64,000 nt of DNA from Pararhodobacter oceanensis (GTDB lineage Bacteria > Pseudomonadota > Alphaproteobacteria > Rhodobacterales > Rhodobacteraceae): positions 1 to 64,000 of the forward strand of contig NZ_QDKM01000011.1 of the NCBI RefSeq assembly GCF_003076755.1, given 5' to 3'. This document shows positions 27,689 through 36,602 of this stretch, in pieces. Each line of letters starts with the position of its first letter. Positions within the stretch are counted from its first letter, which is position 1. The notes under the pieces are model-generated. The model ran no database searches. It was given only the letters and a program-made list of their open reading frames with translations, and was not told where the DNA came from. A program made the position numbers and the translations under genes.

Positions 27689-27741
27689 CCTCCTCTCAGA
27701 TCTTTAAGAAAGGCGGATCGCAGTATGCGGTCTGTTTGCAG

Positions 27742-28914
27742 ATGACCAAATTTGCCACGATTGATGACTTCAAACATGCCGAGGCCGAGCTTGTCGGCAT
27801 CCGCCATCACCTGCATGCGCATCCCGAGCTTTCGCTTGAAGAGGTGAAGACCGCGGCGCTTGTGGCCGATAAGCTGGAAGGCTGGGGCTATGAGGTGACG
27901 CGCAATGTCGGGGGCCACGGTGTCGTTGGGCAGTTGCGCGTCGGGGACGGGAACCGCTCGCTTGCGATCCGTGCCGATATGGACGCTTTGCCGATCCATG
28001 AGGCGGGCGATCATGCCCATGCCAGCACTGTGCCGGGGGTGATGCATGCCTGTGGCCATGACGGTCACACCACGATGCTGTTGGGGGCAGCGGAATATCT
28101 TGCGCGGACGCGGAATTTCTCGGGCACGGTGAACCTGATCTTTCAGCCCGCCGAAGAAGCCGGTCGCGACAGCGGGGCGGTCGCGATGATCAAAGACGGG
28201 TTGTTCGAGCGCTTTCCCTGTGATGCGATTTTCGGGCTGCACAACCATCCCGGCGCCCCCGCAGGCCAGATCCTGATGCGCGCGGGCCCGTTGATGGCGG
28301 CGGCGGATAGCGTCAAGATCACCCTGCACGGCAAGGGCGGACATGCGGCGCGGCCGCATCTGTGTATCGACCCCATCGTGGTTGGTTCGGCGCTGGTCAT
28401 GGCGTTGCAGACGATTGTCTCGCGCAGCATGGATTCCACCGACACAGCCGTGGTCACCGTCGGCACGTTTCACGGCGGCGCGGCGAGTAATGTCATCGCG
28501 CAAGAGGCAACGCTGGAGTTGAGCGTCCGCACCTTCACCCCCGAGGCGCGTGCTTTGATCAAAAAGCGCATCTACAGTATTGTCGAAGCGCAGGCCGCGT
28601 CTTGGGGGGCGACCGCCGAGATCGAATATGACGACGGTCATCCGGTGGTGACGAATGCCCCCGATGAAACCGCGTTTGCCACCGAAGTCGCAGAAGAGTT
28701 GACCGGTGCCGGCAATGTGCCGGAATGCGCGCTGATCCCGGGAAGTGAGGATTTCGCCCATTTCCTGCAGCATAAACCCGGCTGTTTCATCCGGCTTGGC
28801 AATGGCGAAACCTCGGCGCCGCTGCATAATCCGGCCTATGATTTTGACGATGCCAGCCTGACCACCGGCGCGGCGCTCTGGGCGCGGCTGACGGAACGCT
28901 TCCTGACCGCCTGA
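27742..28914 (+). CDS. M20 family amidohydrolase (hippurate hydrolase type)
   Basis: 390 residues from ATG at 27742 (a TTG two codons earlier is possible). The dinuclear metal residues are present: MHACGHDGHTTMLLGAAEYL, FQPAEEAGRDSGAVAM, FGLHNHPG and GSEDFAHFL. The protein belongs to the amidohydrolase branch that hydrolyses N-acyl amino acids (hippurate hydrolase, IAA-amino acid hydrolase and relatives). As the last gene of the ABC importer operon it likely releases an amino acid from an N-acyl form brought in by the transporter. A strong hairpin follows at 28934-28982. Confidence 0.9.
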   Translation: MTKFATIDDFKHAEAELVGIRHHLHAHPELSLEEVKTAALVADKLEGWGYEVTRNVGGHGVVGQLRVGDGNRSLAIRADMDALPIHEAGDHAHASTVPGVMHACGHDGHTTMLLGAAEYLARTRNFSGTVNLIFQPAEEAGRDSGAVAMIKDGLFERFPCDAIFGLHNHPGAPAGQILMRAGPLMAAADSVKITLHGKGGHAARPHLCIDPIVVGSALVMALQTIVSRSMDSTDTAVVTVGTFHGGAASNVIAQEATLELSVRTFTPEARALIKKRIYSIVEAQAASWGATAEIEYDDGHPVVTNAPDETAFATEVAEELTGAGNVPECALIPGSEDFAHFLQHKPGCFIRLGNGETSAPLHNPAYDFDDASLTTGAALWARLTERFLTA

Positions 28915-28933
28915 TCGGGTATTGCTGGACGAA

Positions 28934-28982
28934 AACAGCCGCGCCCGCCTTGCAGAAGTGTAAGGCGGGCGCGGTGCTGTTT
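28934..28982. terminator. Bidirectional terminator
   Basis: A long stem (13 bp CCGCGCCCGCCTT / AAGGCGGGCGCGG, extended by AAACAG / CTGTTT after a small bulge) with a 10-nt loop lies between convergent genes. TTTT follows it on the minus strand and TTT on the plus strand. It ends both the amidohydrolase operon and the glycerate kinase operon. Confidence 0.85.
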
Positions 28983-29054
28983 GGGGGTGATAGGGCGATA
29001 GGTTTGCCCTTTGATCGGGCATCACCGCGGTGTCAGGGCAGGGCCGATGGCGGC

Positions 29055-30311
29055 TCAGAGCACCAGTAGCGCGCGGAAGTCGTTGACGTTGGTCAGGGTC
29101 GGGCCGGTGCGGATCAGGTCGCCGAGCGCGTCGAAGACGTTGTAGCTGTCATGCGCGGCGAGGGCGGCGCTGGGGGTAAGCTCGGCGGCAGCGGCGCGCG
29201 CCAATGTGTCGGGGGTGAGTATCGCGCCGGCGGCGTCTTCGGTGCCGTCGATCCCGTCGGTGTCACCGGCCAGCGCATAGATCTGCGGGTGTGCGGCGAG
29301 GGATAGCGCGAGCGAGAGCAGGAATTCGGTGTTGCGGCCCCCGCGACCGGGTTTGGCCTCGCCGATGGTGACGGTGGTTTCGCCGCCCGACAGCAGCACA
29401 GCGGGGGCGGCGACCGGCGTGCCGCGACCGGCCACGGCGCGGGCGATACCGCCCATGACTTTGCCCATTTCGCGCGCCTCGCCCTCAAGCGCGTCACCCA
29501 ACAAAAGGGGCGTGACACCAGCGGCGCGCGCGACGTCGGCGGCGGCTTCGAGTGACATTTGCGGGGTGGCGATCAGCCGGTAATCCACGGCAAACTCGGG
29601 AGCGGGCTCGGCGGGGGCCAGCAAGAGATCGCGTGCCGCCTGAGGCAGAGAGGGGCCAAGCCGCGTGACGAGTTGCGAGAGATCCTGTTGCGCGGTCGGA
29701 TCGGGCACGGTCGGGCCGGAAGCGATGGCTGCGGGGTCATCGCCGGGCACATCCGAGATCGCCAAACTGACCAGTCGCGCCTTGCCCGCCGCCCGCGCCA
29801 GACCGCCGCCTTTGATCAGCGAGAGCCTGCGGCGCAGCCTGTTCATGTCGTCTATGGCCAGTCCCGAGGCCAAGAGCAGCCGATTGACCTCGGCTTTCTC
29901 GGTTGCGGTCAGGGGCGGCAGCGGCAGGGACATCAGCGCCGAGCCGCCGCCCGATATCAGGGCGAGGATCAGGTCGTCCTCAGTGGCCGAGCGGGCCAGT
30001 TGCAGGATCTCCCGCGCGGCCTGTTCTCCGGCGGCATCGGGCACCGGATGTGCGGCCTCGCGCACGGTGATGCGTTCGGTCGGCACCATGTGGCCGTAGC
30101 GGGTGACAACAACGCCCGAGAGATCGACATCCGGCCAGGCTTGCTCGAGAGCGCGGGCCATCGCGGCGGCGGATTTGCCCGCGCCGACGACGATGCAGCG
30201 ACCGGCGGGTTTCTCGGGCAAATGCCGCGCCAGAACCGTGGAGGGATCGGCGGCGGCGATGGCGGCGTCGAACATCCGCCGCAAAAGGCCTTGGGCGTCC
30301 GCGGGCGTCAT
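29055..30311 (-). CDS. ttuD: Glycerate 2-kinase (MOFRL family; TtuD-type)
   Basis: 418 residues. The N-terminal DUF4147 domain holds VVGAGKSAAAMARALE and LALISGGGSALMSLP, and the C-terminal MOFRL domain holds LSGGETTVTIGEAKPGRGGRNTEF and AGDTDGIDGTEDAAGA. The family phosphorylates D-glycerate to 2-phosphoglycerate. Old annotations call such proteins hydroxypyruvate reductase TtuD of the tartrate cluster. It lies 2 bp downstream of the tartrate dehydrogenase gene, which supplies glycerate, so the two form a tartrate-to-glycolysis route. Confidence 0.9.
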   Translation of the reverse strand: MTPADAQGLLRRMFDAAIAAADPSTVLARHLPEKPAGRCIVVGAGKSAAAMARALEQAWPDVDLSGVVVTRYGHMVPTERITVREAAHPVPDAAGEQAAREILQLARSATEDDLILALISGGGSALMSLPLPPLTATEKAEVNRLLLASGLAIDDMNRLRRRLSLIKGGGLARAAGKARLVSLAISDVPGDDPAAIASGPTVPDPTAQQDLSQLVTRLGPSLPQAARDLLLAPAEPAPEFAVDYRLIATPQMSLEAAADVARAAGVTPLLLGDALEGEAREMGKVMGGIARAVAGRGTPVAAPAVLLSGGETTVTIGEAKPGRGGRNTEFLLSLALSLAAHPQIYALAGDTDGIDGTEDAAGAILTPDTLARAAAAELTPSAALAAHDSYNVFDALGDLIRTGPTLTNVNDFRALLVL

Positions 30312-30313
30312 TG

Positions 30314-31387
30314 TCAGATGTTCTCGCCGCGAATGGCGTCGCAGACCGCATCGGTCACCTGCTGGGTGGTGGCAGAACCGCCCACATCCGGCGTCAGCGT
30401 GCCCTCCGCGCAGACCTTTTCCACCGCCCGCATCAGCCGCGTGGCGGCAGCGGTCTCGCCCAGATGGTCGAGCATCTGCGCGGCGGTCCAGAAGGTGGCG
30501 ACGGGGTTGGCGATCCCCTTGCCGGTGATGTCGAAGGCCGAGCCGTGGATCGGTTCAAACATCGACGGAAAGCGGCGCTCGGGGTCGATATTGCCGGTCG
30601 GCGCAACCCCGAGGCTGCCGGCCAGCGCACCGGCAAGATCGGAGAGAATATCGGCGTGGAGATTGGTCGCCACGATGGTGTCGAGGCTCTGCGGGTCCTT
30701 GACCATCCGCACGGTCATCGCATCGACCAGCACCTTGTCCCAGGTGACATCGGGGAACTCTTTGGAGACCTCGGCGGCGATCTCGTCCCACATCACCATT
30801 CCGTAGCGCTGCGCGTTCGATTTGGTGACCACGGTCAGCAGTTTGCGCGGCCGCGATTGCGCCAGTTGGAAGGCATAGCGCATGATCCGCAGCACGCCGA
30901 CTCGGGTGAAGATCGAGACCTCGGTAGCGACCTCTTCGGGCATGCCTTTATGGGCGCGACCGCCGATGCCGGAATATTCGCCCTCGGAATTCTCGCGCAC
31001 GATCACCCAGTCAAGATCACCGGTTTTGACATTGGCCAGCGGCGAGGTGATGCCGGGCAGGATTTTCGTCGGGCGCACATTGGCGTATTGGTCGAAGCCC
31101 TGACAGATCGGCAGCCGCAGCCCCCACAGCGTGATATGGTCGGGCACATCCGGCGCGCCGACCGCGCCAAAAAAGATCGCGTCAAAGTCGCGCAGCTGCT
31201 GCGCCCCGTCCTCGGGCATCAATGCGCCGGTTTGTTTATAGCGCTCGGAGCCCCAGTCAAAATGGGTCACATCCAGCGCGAAACCTCCGTCGCGACGGGC
31301 CAGCGCCTCAAGCGCTTGCAGACCGGCGGCGATGACCTCGGGGCCGATGCCGTCGGCGGGGATGGCGGCGATTTTGTAGGTGTTCAT
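30314..31387 (-). CDS. ttuC: Tartrate/D-malate dehydrogenase (isopropylmalate dehydrogenase family)
   Basis: 357 residues from ATG at 31387; a longer frame upstream is not needed. The decarboxylating dehydrogenase pattern is intact: AIPADGIGPEVIAAG at the N-terminus, ENSEGEYSGIGG substrate loop, and GSLGVAPTGNIDPE with FEPIHGSAFDITGKGIANP. TtuC-type enzymes oxidise tartrate or D-malate with NAD and can decarboxylate tartrate to glycerate. It is followed directly by glycerate kinase and is divergent from a LysR gene, the arrangement of known tartrate clusters. Confidence 0.9.
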   Translation of the reverse strand: MNTYKIAAIPADGIGPEVIAAGLQALEALARRDGGFALDVTHFDWGSERYKQTGALMPEDGAQQLRDFDAIFFGAVGAPDVPDHITLWGLRLPICQGFDQYANVRPTKILPGITSPLANVKTGDLDWVIVRENSEGEYSGIGGRAHKGMPEEVATEVSIFTRVGVLRIMRYAFQLAQSRPRKLLTVVTKSNAQRYGMVMWDEIAAEVSKEFPDVTWDKVLVDAMTVRMVKDPQSLDTIVATNLHADILSDLAGALAGSLGVAPTGNIDPERRFPSMFEPIHGSAFDITGKGIANPVATFWTAAQMLDHLGETAAATRLMRAVEKVCAEGTLTPDVGGSATTQQVTDAVCDAIRGENI

Positions 31388-31580
31388 GGCAGATATCCAT
31401 TCCTGATGACATCGGTGTCGAGCCGGAGCAACCCGGATGCAGCGATCTGGTCGGGCGTGCCGGTGAGGGCGGATTGGCGGTGACCTTGCGGCGCCAAACA
31501 TGCCTCACCGAGCAGCGCCTGACCGGCGATTTCACCGGACACTAAAGCCGGTGGACCTGATCACTCAATGGGCCTAGAAT

Positions 31581-31599
31581 TATATACAATCGCGATATA
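31581..31599. promoter_or_regulatory. Possible LysR operator
   Basis: TATAT-N9-ATATA is a short inverted repeat with T/A at the ends, a T-N11-A style LysR box. It is located in the region between the divergent lysR and ttuC genes, 22 bp before the lysR TTG. Confidence 0.4.
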
Positions 31600-31620
31600 G
31601 TGCGGGTTGGGAGGTGGCGC

Positions 31621-32535
31621 TTGGATATCAATCAATTGAAAAGCTTTCTGATGGTGGCCGATACGCTGCATTTCGGACGGGCGGCGCGGGCGCTGGATAT
31701 GCTGCCGGCCTCGCTGGGACGGCAGATCAGGATTCTGGAAACCCGTCTTGATACCAAGCTGTTTTTGCGCACCACCCGCAATGTCGCCCTGACCGAGGCG
31801 GGTGCGGCGATCCTTGAGGACGCCCGCGCCTTGGTCGCGCAGGCCGAGTATCTGGACGAGAAGGTGCGTTCGATCCGCAAATCGGGGACTCCGGTGCTAA
31901 AGGTCGGCGCGATTGACAGTGCCGCCGCGGGGCTGATGCCGCAATTGCTGCGGTTTCTGCGCGTCGAACATCCCGAGATCGAGGTGCAGCTTTTCGAACA
32001 GAAAACCATCCATCTGTTGCCGCGATTGCTGAGCGGCAGTCTGGATATCGCCTTTTGCCGCCCGCCGGACACGCGCGATCCGCGGATTGATTTTCAGACC
32101 CTGTTCTATGAGACCGCGGTGGTCGCGCTGCCCACCGATCATGAATTGGCGCAGCGCGACGAGATCTCAATCGAGGATATCGCCGATGCGCCGCTGATCG
32201 TGCCGGATCGCCGGTCGCGGCCGCATTCGCATGACCTGACCATCAAGCTGTTTCTCGATGCCGGGCTGACCGCGCGTATCGCGCAGGTTGCGGAAGAAAA
32301 GCATACCATCGTCAATCTGGTGGCCACGGGTTCGGGACTGGCGATTGTTCCGCGCTGGACCGCGCGGATATCGGTGCCGAATGTCACCTTTGTGCCGCTG
32401 TCGATGCGTGGCGGGGCACGGCGCTCGAAACTGATCCTTGCGGCGGCCTGGACCAGAGGCACCCGCGACAGCCAGCGCGATGCCTTGCTGGATACTTTGG
32501 ACAACAATCTGAAGGCGATCGAGGATAGCGCGTGA
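31621..32535 (+). CDS. LysR-family transcriptional regulator
   Basis: 304 residues. The start is taken as TTG at 31621, placed 6 nt after GGGAGG, giving the usual MDINQLKSFLMVADTLHFGR opening; a GTG seven codons upstream is possible but lies over the ribosome site. The helix-turn-helix is within residues 1-60 (AARALDMLPASLGRQIRILE), followed by the effector-binding domain. It is divergent from ttuC-ttuD and upstream of the TAXI-TRAP genes, so it likely controls both in response to tartrate or a similar acid. Confidence 0.88.
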   Translation: MDINQLKSFLMVADTLHFGRAARALDMLPASLGRQIRILETRLDTKLFLRTTRNVALTEAGAAILEDARALVAQAEYLDEKVRSIRKSGTPVLKVGAIDSAAAGLMPQLLRFLRVEHPEIEVQLFEQKTIHLLPRLLSGSLDIAFCRPPDTRDPRIDFQTLFYETAVVALPTDHELAQRDEISIEDIADAPLIVPDRRSRPHSHDLTIKLFLDAGLTARIAQVAEEKHTIVNLVATGSGLAIVPRWTARISVPNVTFVPLSMRGGARRSKLILAAAWTRGTRDSQRDALLDTLDNNLKAIEDSA

Positions 32536-32659
32536 TAATAACGAAATAGAATATAATCTTTCGGACATTGAGTCGCGCCGACCTCGCTCTCATGATCTGC
32601 TTCATCGGTATCGTGCCGTTCAGGTTCGCTGCCAGATAAGCACGTGGGAGGAAATACAC

Positions 32660-33628
32660 ATGAAACTGACCGCTATCGCATCTATTCTTGCAGGCGCTGC
32701 ATTGACGCTGCCTGCCGTGGCCCAGGACCGCACGGACTGGCCATCGAGCCTGAGCATTTCCACCGGATCGCAGGGCGGTGCCTATTTCGTCTGGGGGTCC
32801 GGCCTTGCGACAATGATCGGCGAAACCCTCGATCTGGGCACCAGCGTCGAAGTGACCGGCGGGCCGGTGCAGAACGTCGTCTTGGTCGAAGTCGGGGAAA
32901 CCCTGCTGGGGTTCACCACCATGGGTCCGGCGCAGGAGGTCATGGCCGGTGAGAGCGAGTTGATGCCGGGGATGGAGGCCGCCAATCTGCGCGCGCTCTT
33001 CCCGATGTATCAAACGCCGCTACAGGCGGTGGTGCTGGCCGACTCGGGGATCTCTTCGATCGAGGATCTGGAGGGCCGGCGGGTCAATATGGGGCCGGCT
33101 TCGGGCACCTCGGCGACCTATTGGCAGCGCTATTTTGACAGCGCCGGAATGGAGATCAACGCCAGTTTCGCAGGTGCCTCGGATGGTGCCGGTCAGCTGG
33201 GCGATGGTCTTATCGACGCGTTCGTCTATGCCGCGGGTCTGCCCACCGGCGCCTTCAGCCAGCTTGCGATCGAGAATGACGTGACCTTCCTGCCGCTGTC
33301 GGATGAGAATATCTCGGCCTTTACCAGCGCCGTTCCGACGATGCAGCGGTTCACCATTCCCGCCGGCACCTATAATGGCCAGGACGTAGATGTGCCCTCA
33401 GTGGCGATGTGGAACTTTGCTATTGCCAATGCGGCGATGCCCGAGAGCCTTGCTTACGAGATCACCAAACTGGTGCTGGAGAACAACCCGCGGATGCGGC
33501 AGATCCACGCCTCGGCGGTCGAGACCCTGAGCGAGAACTGGGAGAAGAACACCTTCATGCCCTTCCATCCCGGCGCGGTGCGTTACTTCGAGGAAATCGG
33601 CATCACCATTCCCGCCGAATTGCGCTGA
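32660..33628 (+). CDS. TAXI family TRAP transporter solute-binding protein
   Basis: 322 residues with a Sec signal (about 1-21, ending PAVAQ). The TAXI-family pattern is clear: SISTGSQGGAYFVWGSGLA near the N-terminus, EDLEGRRVNMGPASGTSATYW, and a C-terminal FHPGAVRYFEE. TAXI proteins deliver substrates to fused TRAP permeases such as that encoded downstream; few have known ligands. Its place next to the tartrate enzymes suggests a hydroxy-dicarboxylate. A GTGGGAGG ribosome site precedes the ATG. Confidence 0.92.
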   Translation: MKLTAIASILAGAALTLPAVAQDRTDWPSSLSISTGSQGGAYFVWGSGLATMIGETLDLGTSVEVTGGPVQNVVLVEVGETLLGFTTMGPAQEVMAGESELMPGMEAANLRALFPMYQTPLQAVVLADSGISSIEDLEGRRVNMGPASGTSATYWQRYFDSAGMEINASFAGASDGAGQLGDGLIDAFVYAAGLPTGAFSQLAIENDVTFLPLSDENISAFTSAVPTMQRFTIPAGTYNGQDVDVPSVAMWNFAIANAAMPESLAYEITKLVLENNPRMRQIHASAVETLSENWEKNTFMPFHPGAVRYFEEIGITIPAELR

Positions 33629-33837
33629 TCACCGCGCGATACCACCATTGCTCACGGGCCTATTCCGGCGAGTTGCGTTGATTTGAACCCTGCGGTTGGC
33701 GTGGCAGTCTTTGCTTGGCGGTCTTTGCTTGGCAGAGGCGGCTGCGGCCCAACCGGCAGCGGCGCGAATCCCGGTCCACGCAGCATCGCCAAGATAGGTC
33801 CGTGACGCTCGCTTAACCTCCAGCCGTCCGGTGACCC
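33629..33837. repeat. Spacer with short direct repeat
   Basis: This 209-bp gap between the TAXI binding-protein gene and its permease holds a 14-bp tandem repeat (GGCAGTCTTTGCTT at 33703-33716 and GGCGGTCTTTGCTT at 33717-33730). A stretch near 33662-33682 also resembles the 3' end of the TAXI gene (33608-33630), which may be a trace of duplication. No gene is supported. Confidence 0.4.
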
Positions 33838-36036
33838 ATGACCCAATCCGCTCGCGGTGACATTTCCTCATCGGAATTGGTCGCCGAACTCGCAGACCCG
33901 ATCGAAGTGACGGATGCCGTCGATGAAGAGCATCCCGCCAGCAACCAGCGCGTCTTTCTGGGGGGCAGGGGCTATGCGTTTGCCACCGCCTGCGCGGCCT
34001 ATACGCTGTTCCACCTGCTGGTGATGAACCTCTATCCGCTTGAGACATGGACCTACCGGCTGCTGCATGTCGGCGGCGGGCTGGCGCTCGGGTTCTTGCT
34101 GTTCGGGGCGCATGGTATCGTGCCCGGCCAGCCCAAGCCGCAGCGCAGCGCGGGCAATCTTGGCTTGCTGCTGGTCGCGGCGGGCGCGGTGCTCTATGCG
34201 GCAGTCGCGATGGCGGTGCTTTGGGGCAACTGGTGGCTGTTCGGCGCCGCCATGCCGCCGCATTGGGTGCTGACAAGTTTCGGCATTCCTTTGGTTGTCG
34301 GCACCGGTCTGGCGGTGCTGCATGGCTGGGTTTTCGCCGAATACCGCAATGACCGCTTTGGCGCTGCGGATATTTTGCTGGCCGTGGCAACCATCGCTGC
34401 GGTCGGCTATGTGATCTATTTCGCCCGCGCCCTGCAGATGCGCGCCGGAATGCCGATGGCCCAGCCCGCGGATATGTGGGCGGCGATTGCGATTGTGATC
34501 CTGATCCTCGAAGCGGTGCGGCGCATGGCCGGGCTGGCGCTGGTGGTGATCGCCGGTGTGTTCGTCGCCTATGCTTTCGCCGGACCATGGCTGCCGGGGA
34601 TCCTGAACCACAACGGCTATACGCCCAAGCGGTTCTTTTCCTATATCGTCACCGACAACGGTATTCTCAGCGCGCCGATTGCGATTTCATCGACCTATAT
34701 CATCCTGTTTGTGGTGTTCGCGGCGTTTTTGCAGGAAACCCGCGTAGGCGCCTATTTCGTCAATGTGGCCTTTGCCGCGGCGGGGCATAAACGCGGCGGT
34801 CCGGCGAAGGTTGCGGTGTTCGCCTCGGGGCTGATGGGGATGATCAACGGCACCTCGGCGGGCAATGTTGTGGCGACCGGAAGCCTGACCATTCCGCTGA
34901 TGAAAAAGGTCGGCTATCGCCCGCAAACCGCGGCTGCGATCGAGGCCGCAGCCTCCTCGGGCGGGCAGATCATGCCGCCGATTATGGGGGCGGGCGCCTT
35001 CATCATGGCCGAGATCACCGGCATTCCCTATACCGATATCATCTGGGCGGCGCTGATCCCCGCGGTGCTCTATTTCGCATCGATCTTCTTTATGGTGGAT
35101 CTGATGGCGCAGAAGTTCAGCATGGTCGGGCTGCCCCGCGCGCTGCTGCCGAAGCTCGGTGCGCTGATGCGGCAGGCCTATCTTTTTGCGCCGATTCTGG
35201 TGCTGATCTGGGCGCTGTTCGTCGGCTACTCGGTCATTCGCTGCGGCACGCTGGCGATGATGACCGCGGCGGTGGTTTCGTGGCTGACGCCGCACCGGAT
35301 GGGGCCGCAGCGTCTGTTTCGGGCGCTCGATATCGGCGCGCGGATGTCGCTGCAGCTGGTCGCTGTCTGCGCCGCTGCCGGGATCATCGTCGGTGTCATC
35401 GCCCTGACCGGCATCGGCTCGCGGTTCTCGGCGCTGCTGTTGGGGATCGCTGATCAGTCGCAGCTTTTGGCAATGATGTTCTCGATGGTGGTGGCGGTGA
35501 TCCTTGGCATGGGCATGCCGACCACGGCGGCCTATGCGGTGGCCGCATCGGTGATCGCGCCCGGCCTGATCAATCTAGGCATCGAGCCGCTCACCGCGCA
35601 TTTCTTCATCTTCTATTTCGCGGTGATGTCGGCGATCACACCGCCGGTGGCGCTGGCTGCCTATGCCGGAGCCGCTTTGGCGCAATCCGATCCGATGAAG
35701 ACCAGCGTCGAGAGTTTCCGCATTGGTCTGGCGGCCTTTGTGGTGCCCTATATGTTCTTCTTCTCGGATTCGCTGTTGTTGCAGGGCGGATGGGTGGACA
35801 CAGTGCATGTGTTCGGATCGGCGCTTTTGGGTATCTATCTGCTGTCGTCGGGGATCATCGGATGGTTTTTCGGCCGGATCGGATGGGTCCCGCGCGCGAT
35901 GCTGATCCTCGCCGCGCTGGGTATGCTGGATGCGGGGTTGCTGACCGATCTGATCGGGCTGGCGGTGGCGGTCACGCTGTTCCTCTATCAAAAGAAGATC
36001 GTGACAGCGGATGTGATCGCGCAGGGGAAAGACTGA
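33838..36036 (+). CDS. TRAP transporter fused 4TM-12TM permease
   Basis: 732 residues with about 18 helices. TAXI systems typically have DctQ- and DctM-like parts fused in one protein as here. The DctM half includes AVFASGLMGMINGTSAGNVVATGS, SSGGQIMPPIMGAGAF and LGMGMPTTAAYAVAAS, all family landmarks. It forms the inner-membrane channel for the substrate bound by the TAXI protein, driven by sodium or proton gradient. It follows the binding-protein gene after 209 bp and is ended by a hairpin at 36042-36069. Confidence 0.92.
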   Translation: MTQSARGDISSSELVAELADPIEVTDAVDEEHPASNQRVFLGGRGYAFATACAAYTLFHLLVMNLYPLETWTYRLLHVGGGLALGFLLFGAHGIVPGQPKPQRSAGNLGLLLVAAGAVLYAAVAMAVLWGNWWLFGAAMPPHWVLTSFGIPLVVGTGLAVLHGWVFAEYRNDRFGAADILLAVATIAAVGYVIYFARALQMRAGMPMAQPADMWAAIAIVILILEAVRRMAGLALVVIAGVFVAYAFAGPWLPGILNHNGYTPKRFFSYIVTDNGILSAPIAISSTYIILFVVFAAFLQETRVGAYFVNVAFAAAGHKRGGPAKVAVFASGLMGMINGTSAGNVVATGSLTIPLMKKVGYRPQTAAAIEAAASSGGQIMPPIMGAGAFIMAEITGIPYTDIIWAALIPAVLYFASIFFMVDLMAQKFSMVGLPRALLPKLGALMRQAYLFAPILVLIWALFVGYSVIRCGTLAMMTAAVVSWLTPHRMGPQRLFRALDIGARMSLQLVAVCAAAGIIVGVIALTGIGSRFSALLLGIADQSQLLAMMFSMVVAVILGMGMPTTAAYAVAASVIAPGLINLGIEPLTAHFFIFYFAVMSAITPPVALAAYAGAALAQSDPMKTSVESFRIGLAAFVVPYMFFFSDSLLLQGGWVDTVHVFGSALLGIYLLSSGIIGWFFGRIGWVPRAMLILAALGMLDAGLLTDLIGLAVAVTLFLYQKKIVTADVIAQGKD

Positions 36037-36041
36037 CAGGG

Positions 36042-36069
36042 GCGGCGACCGGGGCATACCGGTCGCCGC
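36042..36069 (+). terminator. Hairpin after the TAXI-TRAP permease gene
   Basis: An 11-bp stem (GCGGCGACCGG / CCGGTCGCCGC) with a 6-nt loop lies six bases after the permease stop. There is no T-run, so termination may depend on Rho. Confidence 0.55.
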
Positions 36070-36602
36070 TGGCCTGACGCAGCGCTGTTCAGGGCGACCA
36101 GCGGCGGTTCTGTGGTCGGTGGGTTGTGAGATCAAACCGGCGATGGTTTCGACGCTGCGCCTATGCCGTTTCTGCGAACTGCAAATGGTGGGCTAAGCAC
36201 CAATCCAGCCTCAAAGCAAACCAAGGGCGCGGTTTAACTTGGTTCGGGGATCGGGCATTATTTTCCCATGTTCTGCAGAGAGATGGCACAATCGCTAACG
36301 CCCCGCTCGCAAAGGTTGCTGCGGCGGGCGGTTGGTATTCCAACCCGCTTTACCGGAGGTGCCCGCTCTGATGCAGGTCTGAGGCGGGAGGGTCTTTCAC
36401 CATCTATGCACCCTGCATTTATTGGCGCAGTCCGAGATCGGCCTCAATGATGCTTCGGCATCATTAACAATGCTAATTCAATAAAATTATTGACGGCGAT
36501 GTGGTGGTTCCTTAGGGTGGACGGACATCGAGACGGGGGTGCGTCTTGGCGTGAACAGGTTCCAGATGCCCCCGTCACGGCAGCACCAAGACAGAGGGCA
36601 GA
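36070..36602. other. Intergenic region upstream of the reductive dehalogenase gene
   Basis: No gene is supported in these 533 bp. It contains the shared palindromic element (36446-36465), a second AT-rich palindrome CAATAA-AA-TTATTG (36479-36492), a possible -10 TAAAAT (36482-36487), and an alternative TTGACG-N17-TAGGGT pair (36490-36518). The long region suggests regulated expression of the gene at 36603. Confidence 0.5.
36446..36465. promoter_or_regulatory. Shared operator element upstream of rdhA
   Basis: AATGATGC-TTCG-GCATCATT is a perfect 8-bp inverted repeat. The same 20-bp design recurs before the P450, SulP, marR2/sulfatase and purU genes. It lies about 147 bp before the rdhA ATG. 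With two MarR genes nearby it is a likely MarR operator. It could fold as a hairpin, but no T-run follows and no gene ends here. Confidence 0.7.

Noticed and set aside
33608-33682. Apparent repeat of the TAXI gene 3' end in the spacer
   Set aside because: The match is short and imperfect and could be chance, so it is only noted within the spacer entry.
36446-36465. Perfect inverted repeat read as a terminator
   Set aside because: No gene ends nearby, no T-run follows, and near-identical elements occur before four other promoters, so an operator is the better reading.
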